From: Limnanthes douglasii subsp. nivea
Lineage: Eukaryota > Streptophyta > Magnoliopsida > Brassicales > Limnanthaceae
Direction: 5' to 3'
Length of the DNA: 64,000 bases
Assembly: GCA_036936605.1 (NCBI GenBank)
Contig: JAUPFV010000002.1
Span: 335,891,215 to 335,955,214, forward strand
The first letter of the stretch is position 1. Each line of letters opens with the position of its first letter. This document shows positions 58,060-64,000 of the stretch, piece by piece. The notes beneath the pieces are model-generated. The model searched no databases. It saw nothing but the letters and a program-made list of their open reading frames with translations, and had not been told where the DNA came from. The translations under genes and the position numbers were made by a program.

Positions 58060-58405
58060 CCCACCTATCCTTGAACAGCATATTTCAAACATTGGTGGAC
58101 TGTCGAAGCCACCGCATGCATCCTAGAGAGCCAAGACCTCCCTAAAATAACATTATAGCAAGTGGGATAATCTACCACAATAAAAAGTATCATGACCATC
58201 TTCTTGAGAGGGCCCTTGCCCAACAAAACTTCCTCTTCGAACTCCCCGATCACATCTGCTGAGCTGCCAGTAAAGCCCACAATTGATCTGTCTGAACGCT
58301 GAATTACGGCTGGATTTTTCATTTTCTTGTAAGTGTTTAAGAAGAGGATATTAGCTGAGCTTCCAGTATCCACCAAGATTCGTCTTATGTCATTGCCCCT
58401 AATGG
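58060..58405 (-). pseudogene. Tat protease
   Basis: Frame 58376-58065 starts MVDTGSSANILF (active-site DTG) and contains VGFTGSSADVIGEFEEEVLL, YNVILGRSWLSRMHA and STVHQCLKYAVQG. The core protease looks complete over about 100 residues but lies out of frame with gag, owing to a shift near 58.69 kb. Closely related to the fragment at 46.3-46.7 kb. Confidence 0.85.
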
Positions 58406-58575
58406 ATGCTCCTATGACAACAACATCTTCATGAGGGCCAGCTATATCTCTTAAGTCATGTTCATAAAAAAAATGAAGGGGAATGGAATTTGCGATTGAT
58501 AGGAGGTCATGCCTCCTTCTAGATGGGTAGCTAAAGTATGAACGTGCCTCTTCCTCGAAGAAGCAGTAGGAGCTG

Positions 58576-60351
58576 TCATAGTATCCCCTCTGAAAATTGT
58601 AAGTGACTCGAAAAACTTAATGAGCCCAGAGATTGTTCTAGAATATTCCTCAATGGCACCCACTCTATTTCGAGTTGGATCCGGATCCAAGTATTCGATT
58701 CCATATCAAACCTTTCGATTATAACCATGGCTCCCTCCGGAGTAGCATTACTTGGACCAACCCGGTGAGTATTGTCAGGCCTATTACCTCCTCTTCTTTT
58801 GACATAAGCCCCCAGCTTTCCCCTTTCAATCAAGTTCTGAACTTCTTGTTTCAAGGCTATGCAATCATCGGTGGTATGGCCAGTATCATTGTAATACTGG
58901 CAGAAAGAGTTATTACGATGCTCTCTAGGAGATTGCAGTGTGGCCGGTCTTCTATAGTGTACATCTTCCTTTGTTTTATCATAAATGATGGCCACACTTT
59001 CTTTTAATTCTGCAAACCACTCCGGTTGAACCCAAGGCCCTCTCTTATTTCTGGATTGTTGACTCTGAGCAGGTGCAGCTGGCTGAGATTGAGCTTTAGC
59101 TCTGCTATGCCCATGTCCGGTCTCCTTTGCTTTGTTCCTGGACTGATTCTGATTGGGGTTTGGTGCAACCGGGGTAGCCCTCACCTGCCTGTGCACCCTA
59201 GTTTTCTTTGTTTCATCAACATTAATCTGCTTTCCAACCTGATTCAGCAAACCTCCCCAAGTCATGGCTTTCATTCTGGTCACCGAATCAGCCAAATTTC
59301 CAGGGTTTAAGCCCTGTCTCAAGGATGCTATTCCTACTTGCTCGAAGCAATCAGCCAGCCCATTCTTGGTTTTTACAAAATGACTTATATGTTCTTTCAA
59401 TGATTCGTTCGGTTCTTGGGCACAATGGATTATTATGTCCCCATTGCCCTTCAAGTCTTTACTCCCAACAAACTGCCTTCGAAAGGCCACCCAAAAGGTA
59501 TCAAAATTCTTGATGCAGCCTTGTGGTAGGCTGTTATACCATTTTAGAGCACTCCCCGTAAAGGATTGGGAGAATGCTCTACAAAGTAGCTTGTCATCAT
59601 CATCAAAGTTCATCATGAAGTTTTTAAATGGCTCCAAATGGTTGTCTGAATCAGTACTGCCATCGTACTTCTCCATTTTAGTGCTATCAAACCTCTTAGG
59701 GAGGTTTCCGGACATAATTTTGGAAGACAATGGAGATTGTCTCCAATTTCGGCCACGACTGAACACAATATCCTTATTGGGAGTTGCAAAGATACCTGGT
59801 TCATCGTGGAAGGCAAAAGGATCCATCAGCATCTTATCTACATGCCTCCGGCTGTGAGATGACCCTTTGCCAATATTCTTCTTCAATTTCCCATGTCTAT
59901 CCCTTTTCCTCGAATATTTTTTGATCAACTTTTGCTTCTTTTTAGTTCGGCCCTCATCACTGCTAGAGGATAAGGACTCTTCAACTCCTTCCTCATCCAA
60001 GTAGCTATCAGAAGACTCTGAGTCTGAGTCAGAACTCTCCACTGGCTTAGACCGGTGAGACTTTTTGGAGCTGGCATGAGTCTTTTTGGTACTCACATGA
60101 TTCTTTGAAGGCTCATGCTCTCTAGGGTTATCAGTGTGATGAGCAACTGATGCTTTTTACTTTTCTTTCATGCCCATCTTTGCCTTTTCTGCCCTCAGAG
60201 CTTTTATCTCGCCTTTTAACCTATCGCGCTCCTCGATAGAGTATTCATCATTTTCACCCACCACTTCAAGCAAAGCTGGTGATACCTCTGGGACGTCCGG
60301 ATTCATTCGGACTGATTTTTCTGGTTGGTTTCGAATGCTCGATTCAGGCAC
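58576..60351 (-). pseudogene. Tat Gag with one in-frame stop
   Basis: ATG at 60349-60351 opens a 64-codon piece (MPESSIRNQPEKSVRMNPDV and a coiled-coil end). A TAA at 60157-60159 interrupts it. The same frame then continues to 58576 as a long open stretch of more than 500 codons. Domains in order: Ser/Lys-rich part, gag core (MEKYDGSTDSDNHLEPFKNF, SFTGSALKWYNSLP, FVGSKDLKG, SLRQGLNPGNLADSV) and a Cys/His motif CQYYNDTGHTTDDC. The last 45 residues are shifted out of frame before the protease. It could yield most of gag if the stop is read through or bypassed. Confidence 0.8.
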
Positions 60352-60361
60352 CTTCAGACAA

Positions 60362-60380
60362 CTCCCACTGTGGTCGCCAA
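60362..60380 (-). other. Primer-binding site of the Tat derivative
   Basis: On the minus strand TTTGGCGACCACAGTGGGA lies two bases from the LTR end, the usual place and form for Tat elements. I do not assign the tRNA. Confidence 0.55.
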
Positions 60381-60382
60381 AT

Positions 60383-60768
60383 TGGTGTGGTTAATTTTCG
60401 TTTGAGGGTAATTTTGTAATTTGTTTAGAGTTTGTGAAGGTTGGTAGATGTTTAATGTTTGAGTAGAGAGTAGAGGGAGAATTAAGCAGCCTGGTTGTAT
60501 TTAATTTTCATTACATATATTTAATGCGGGTGGTTGGGTATTTATACCTTTGTATTTGGGCTTTATGGGCTTTTGGGTCATGTTTAATGGACCCATGAGC
60601 TCTTAGTAGAAGAGCAAGCAGCTTAGTCAAGAAGTATTTAGGTTTTTAAGTTCTTTAGTCATAGTTCGAATAGTCCAATGGGCTAGGTGTTCGAACTGTC
60701 CTGTCCGGTCTGGTGATCTTAGTCCGAACTGTCCCCGTCCGGAGAGGTAGCAACATTCAGACTCATCA
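60383..60768 (-). repeat. 5' LTR of the Tat derivative
   Basis: Matches 57208-57593. On the element's strand it starts TGATGAGTCTGAATG and ends ACCACACCA. Confidence 0.9.
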
Positions 60769-60773
60769 GCAGC

Positions 60774-60822
60774 TTTTCGCCAAATGTTACCGCCATGAGA
60801 TTTGGCTAATGAGACGACAAAC
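60774..60822 (+). pseudogene. Tat gag, continuation after the insertion
   Basis: Joined across the insertion and one target copy, the plus strand reads DMVMAA then FRQMLPP, stop, DLANET, which parallels IASLRQGLNPGNLADS of the related gag. The gag then breaks off at 60822 where the direct repeat begins. Confidence 0.8.
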
Positions 60823-61015
60823 ATGTGAGGCCATGCATAAAAATATGTGAGACCATGCATAAATAAACATGTGAGACCAAATATAAAATAAACATGTCAG
60901 ACATGCATTACTTGATGATAAAGATGTGAGTCCAGGGTTACTGCCTGACAAAATATAAAAAATTATGAATGGATCTAGTTTTGTTCGTCTTCAAAAATCA
61001 ACGCATGGTCTCGTA
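60823..61015. repeat. Direct repeat right of the Tat nest
   Basis: Second copy of 54428-54625, with four degenerate units like AAACATGTGAGACCATGCAT followed by a non-repeated centre. It leads into the inverted unit array at 61008-61232. Confidence 0.85.
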
Positions 61016-61232
61016 TGATTTATTCTTGGTATTTTAACTTTATTATGCTTGGTCTCGCATGATTTATTATGTCTCGTCTCACATGTTTTTTATTTCTCAT
61101 CTCGCATAATTGATTATGTATGGTCTCTCATATTTTTTATGTTCGGTCTCGCATATTTTTTTATGTCTGGTTTCTCTTATTCATTTATATTTGGGGTCGA
61201 ATATTTTTTATGTCTAGTCTCGCATGTTACCA
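61008..61232. repeat. Tandem array of about nine 24-bp units
   Basis: Degenerate head-to-tail units near the consensus ATGTTTGGTCTCGCATGATT plus TATT. They are the reverse complement of the units at 60823-60905, so the whole of 60823-61232 folds back on itself. Confidence 0.75.
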
Positions 61233-61622
61233 GTGGAAAATAATAAAAGTCAAATAAAAAATATCGTTAATTGTTCTAGTTTTGTTCGTCTTAAAAACAA
61301 AGCTGATTGTACTTTCAGATTTTTTTTCCCGAACTTGAGTTTGAAATATACAAACCTTTAAAAAAAAATAGAAAATAGAAACTTTGGTTCAAGAATGAGA
61401 AATGGTTACGTGGCTGTGGCTCGTGATAAAGCATGATTATTTGAGATATTCTTTAAAAAATTGGGTATTGAATGGGAGTTGAGTGCACAAACTGGGTATT
61501 AGCTAAGCAATAGTTAAAGTTGAAGTAGTATATGACAATAAAGTATTTCGGTATCTTTGATGACATTTCTCATATTTTATAGCATCGGTTTTGTAAAAGT
61601 GGCAAACGTGACACGACCAAAA

Positions 61623-61678
61623 TTTGCGGATCACGGCAGAGCTGTAACGTTTTGCGGATCACGGCAGAGCTTTAACGA
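61623..61678. repeat. 28-bp tandem duplication
   Basis: TTTGCGGATCACGGCAGAGC occurs twice, at 61623 and 61651, with similar tails (TGTAACG, TTTAACG). It lies in an otherwise unremarkable 61-codon frame (61557-61742). Confidence 0.9.
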
Positions 61679-61844
61679 TATTAGTGGCGGAGATAACGTG
61701 GACTCTTATGGAGCCTATGAACCCACTCATTTAGATATATAATATATTTAGTATTAAAAAATAATAAATAGATTTATGTCTAATGGAAATAAATGAAGTC
61801 GCAACCCACAAGTAATTTATATTAATATACATAAATATAATACA

Positions 61845-61985
61845 TTTAACGAGATAACAGAGTTATTAAATAAAATTATTAAGGAGATAACAGAGTTATT
61901 AAGTATAATTATTATTATTTCTATTATGTATAAAATAGTTCTATTATTAATAAAATTATTAAGGAGATAACATAGTTCTTGAAAA
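61845..61985. repeat. Short AT-rich direct repeats
   Basis: GAGATAACAGAGTTATTAA-type words occur three times, two of them after AAAATTATTAAG. Confidence 0.7.
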
Positions 61986-61989
61986 ACTA

Positions 61990-63011
61990 GCTTGAGAGCT
62001 TGGGAAGCAGATTATGATCTAAGATAGTAACATAAGTTCATTGAGTTCATCGATTGAAAATGTGTTGGTTATTTTTCCAATGTGCCTATATTTTGGATGA
62101 ATTTAAAGGCTTTAAGCTTAAAATTTGTAAATATATATTTAGAAATAGGGGATTCAATTATATTCGTTCTTATGGATAAACATTTGCAAAAATATTTTAA
62201 CTCAAATTTGAAATTTATGAACGAGATTTGTCCACATGAAATCTTGAGTGAATCTATACTAATTCATTTTGACATAAATTCAAAATTTACAATGTTACAA
62301 CATTGTTTTTTACAAATGTGTGAGTTTTAGAAGAGAAGTTTAATGAACTAACTTGGATGATGTCCCTCTTCATTTTAAACTGATTCTAAATATTAATTCG
62401 GCAAGATTATGTTATACGATGTCTTAATTTCCATGATTTAGTGTAAGAACAATAAGTGATCTTGAGATGTCAAGTTATTGAATGATGACTCAATACTATA
62501 AAATTCTACTTTTAAGGTATTAGCTTAATTTTTTTAAAATTTTATTATACAATTTTAAGTTCATATCAATTATATTGGATAAAATTGATATATTCTTATT
62601 CATTTATATTATAATTTTTATTAGTAAATAATAATATTATAATAAAAAAATTATTTGGTACATAATATATTTTTACAAAACATAGTTAATTGTACTTCAT
62701 AGTTAAATTTTTTTTTAAATCTCATATATTTTTTTAATAAAGGATATATAAATTAAAAATACAAAAAATGGATTTTTCAAAATAAAGATATTATAGCAGA
62801 TACTAAAGAGACTAATGTAAATATTTATACTCTCTCTAAATCTAAGGAAAATGAACATAAACAATATACGAATGGATTAAAAATATTAAAGTGTATAACA
62901 GACCATTAGACTTGTATATAGACCAGTTGAAGACATCTTTTTAAACAATTGAAGAAAATATTATGTTTCGAAAGAAAAACAAAAAGTTGCAGAAAAAAAC
63001 ACAAGCTAACG
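61990..63011. other. No gene recognised
   Basis: AT-rich; the 82-codon frame 62082-62330 has no domain that I know. Confidence 0.4.
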
Positions 63012-63022
63012 TTAAAGAGATC

Positions 63023-63431
63023 GGCTTTGAATATTAACTCCTCCCTCGACTATCGCATTTGGTGACAGATAGTCCCTGGACTTTCAAAAGTCCGTTCTTA
63101 GTCCATGGACTATCCAGTTTGGATAAAGTTAATCCCCTTGCATGTGTTAACTATCAATATTTGTGACCGATAGTCCCTCAACTATTCATTTTCAATAAAT
63201 TTAGTCCTTTGACTTTCTATTTTTGATAAAGTTAGTCCCATTAATAAACATTCGCATGAGACTAACTTTATCCAAACTGGATAGTGCATGGACTACCAAC
63301 GGACTTTTGAAAGTCCAAGGACTATATGTCACCAAACTAGTTAGTCGAGGGACTACGAACGGACTTTTGAAAGTCCAAGGACAATCTGTCACCAAAGTCG
63401 ATAGTCCACGGACGAGTTACTGTTCAAAGCC
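63023..63431. mobile_element. Foldback MITE, probably MULE-type
   Basis: 409 bases with long imperfect terminal inverted repeats of at least 80 bases: GGCTTTGAATATTAACTC at the left against GGCTTTGAACAGTAACTC in the reverse complement of the right end, continuing through GACTATCG, TTTGGTGACAGAT and GGACTTTCAAAAGTCCGTTC. TTAAAGA(GA)TC and TTAAAGATC flank it as a 9-11 bp target duplication, the size usual for Mutator-like elements. The right arm holds an extra internal copy of the GGACTTTTGAAAGTCCAAGG block. No protein is encoded. Confidence 0.8.
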
Positions 63432-63440
63432 TTAAAGATC

Positions 63441-64000
63441 TAACACAACTATAGGACAACGAACACGTAAAATTATAAATAACATATTCCTACTAATTTA
63501 TTTCATAAATTTATGAGTGAGAGAAGAAGAATACGAGGAGGAAGAAGCATAAACATATATTTTAAAATACATTTTAAATATTAAAACAATAAAAAATATC
63601 CATGATATTAAAGTTATCATAAAATTATTCATATGACAAAAATCACAAAGCATAGAAGAATACAAATGATCGACTATACTAAATATCAAAATAATAAAAC
63701 GCGGTAAGTTGAGAAATTTTGAATTGTGAAACATGGTATGTTAAAATTGTGGTGTTTCGTAAAACACAAGTACTATATAGTGAAAAATTTGAGAGATCAT
63801 AACTTTTCTGAATGAGTTTTTTTTATTCTATCTAGTTTTTGGAGATTTACACATTGATATAGGGGTAGAAACACGATATAATTAAGTTACAAAAAAATAT
63901 GGTGTATTTAATGAATTCGAATCACTCGTATATAGGATTTAAAATCCACTTCTAAAACTAAACAACATTTATATATCTTAAAATCTACTAAAAACCTTGA
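63441..64000. other. No gene recognised
   Basis: AT-rich sequence without a recognisable domain, RNA or repeat. Confidence 0.4.

Larger units (their letters stand above)
57208..60768 (-). mobile_element. Tat-lineage LTR element, pol-deleted, with target duplication
   Basis: LTRs 57208-57593 and 60383-60768 are 386 bases each, with about 13 differences by eye. GCAGC lies on both sides (57203-57207 and 60769-60773). The interior, read on the minus strand, has primer-binding site, gag, protease and the first part of RT, then a purine tract; the rest of RT, RNase H and integrase are absent. It is a non-autonomous derivative inserted into the gag of an older Tat element. Confidence 0.9.

Noticed and set aside
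58675..59007. 110-codon plus-strand hydrophobic frame
   Set aside because: Shadow of the minus-strand Tat gag, which has clear domain matches.
59026..59857. Several plus-strand frames of 60-140 codons
   Set aside because: All overlap the gag coding strand in reverse and show no domain.
61011..61232. 24-bp array considered as a CRISPR-like array
   Set aside because: The units are degenerate, without distinct spacers, and partly inverted, in a eukaryotic genome.

Overview
The window is an AT-rich stretch of plant nuclear DNA, most likely from a eudicot. It is dominated by nested, broken transposable elements and contains one decayed host gene of a plant-specific family, the nuclear-basket nucleoporin NUP1/NUP136. 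The plant origin is supported by Ty1/Copia, Ty3/Gypsy-Tat, hAT, MULE and LINE relics, a PLS-type pentatricopeptide-repeat fragment, a DUF4283 fragment and a Transposase_28-like protein. No rRNA, tRNA or CRISPR array was seen, and I found no intact host gene.

Layout. 0.2-3.0 kb: decayed chromovirus-like Gypsy on the minus strand (gag, RT, RNase H, integrase). 3.9-23.0 kb: two related units in direct tandem, each made of the 3' part of an old Copia element, a small TRIM-like LTR element inside that Copia's 3' LTR, and a decayed MULE. A younger Copia (11.57-15.42 kb, RT domain deleted) sits at the junction of the units, flanked by 142-bp direct duplications. 24.2-29.7 kb: a Tat-lineage Gypsy on the minus strand with a candidate antisense extra ORF on the plus strand. 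30.9-31.6 kb: a TATA box and TC-rich leader ahead of a long imperfect hairpin. 31.7-32.8 kb: a segment duplicated again at 46.7-47.8 kb. 33.0-37.3 kb: a decayed Copia, also without its RT core. 38.1-38.4 kb: a PPR gene fragment. 38.9-43.8 kb: the NUP1-like pseudogene (minus strand), with several in-frame stops, a 10-bp duplication and an inverted duplication of its FG-repeat coding region. 44.6-45.3 kb: a 5'-truncated LINE with a perfect 17-bp target-site duplication. 46.3-53.1 kb: Tat protease fragment, Transposase_28-like relic and DUF4283 relic. 54.4-61.2 kb: a plus-strand Tat gag relic interrupted by a minus-strand Tat derivative with 386-bp LTRs and GCAGC target duplications; direct repeats made of 24-bp units lie on both sides. 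63.0-63.4 kb: a foldback MITE.

The elements show a clear order of events. The old Copia received the TRIM and lay next to the MULE; the block was then duplicated; the young Copia later landed at the junction. Independently, a Tat derivative split an older Tat gag, and the gag reading frame is restored if the insert and one target duplication are removed. At least three LTR elements keep gag, protease, integrase or RNase H sequence but lack the RT core, so they look like non-autonomous or dead derivatives. Translations and alignments were made by eye, so similarity figures and edges of old elements are approximate.
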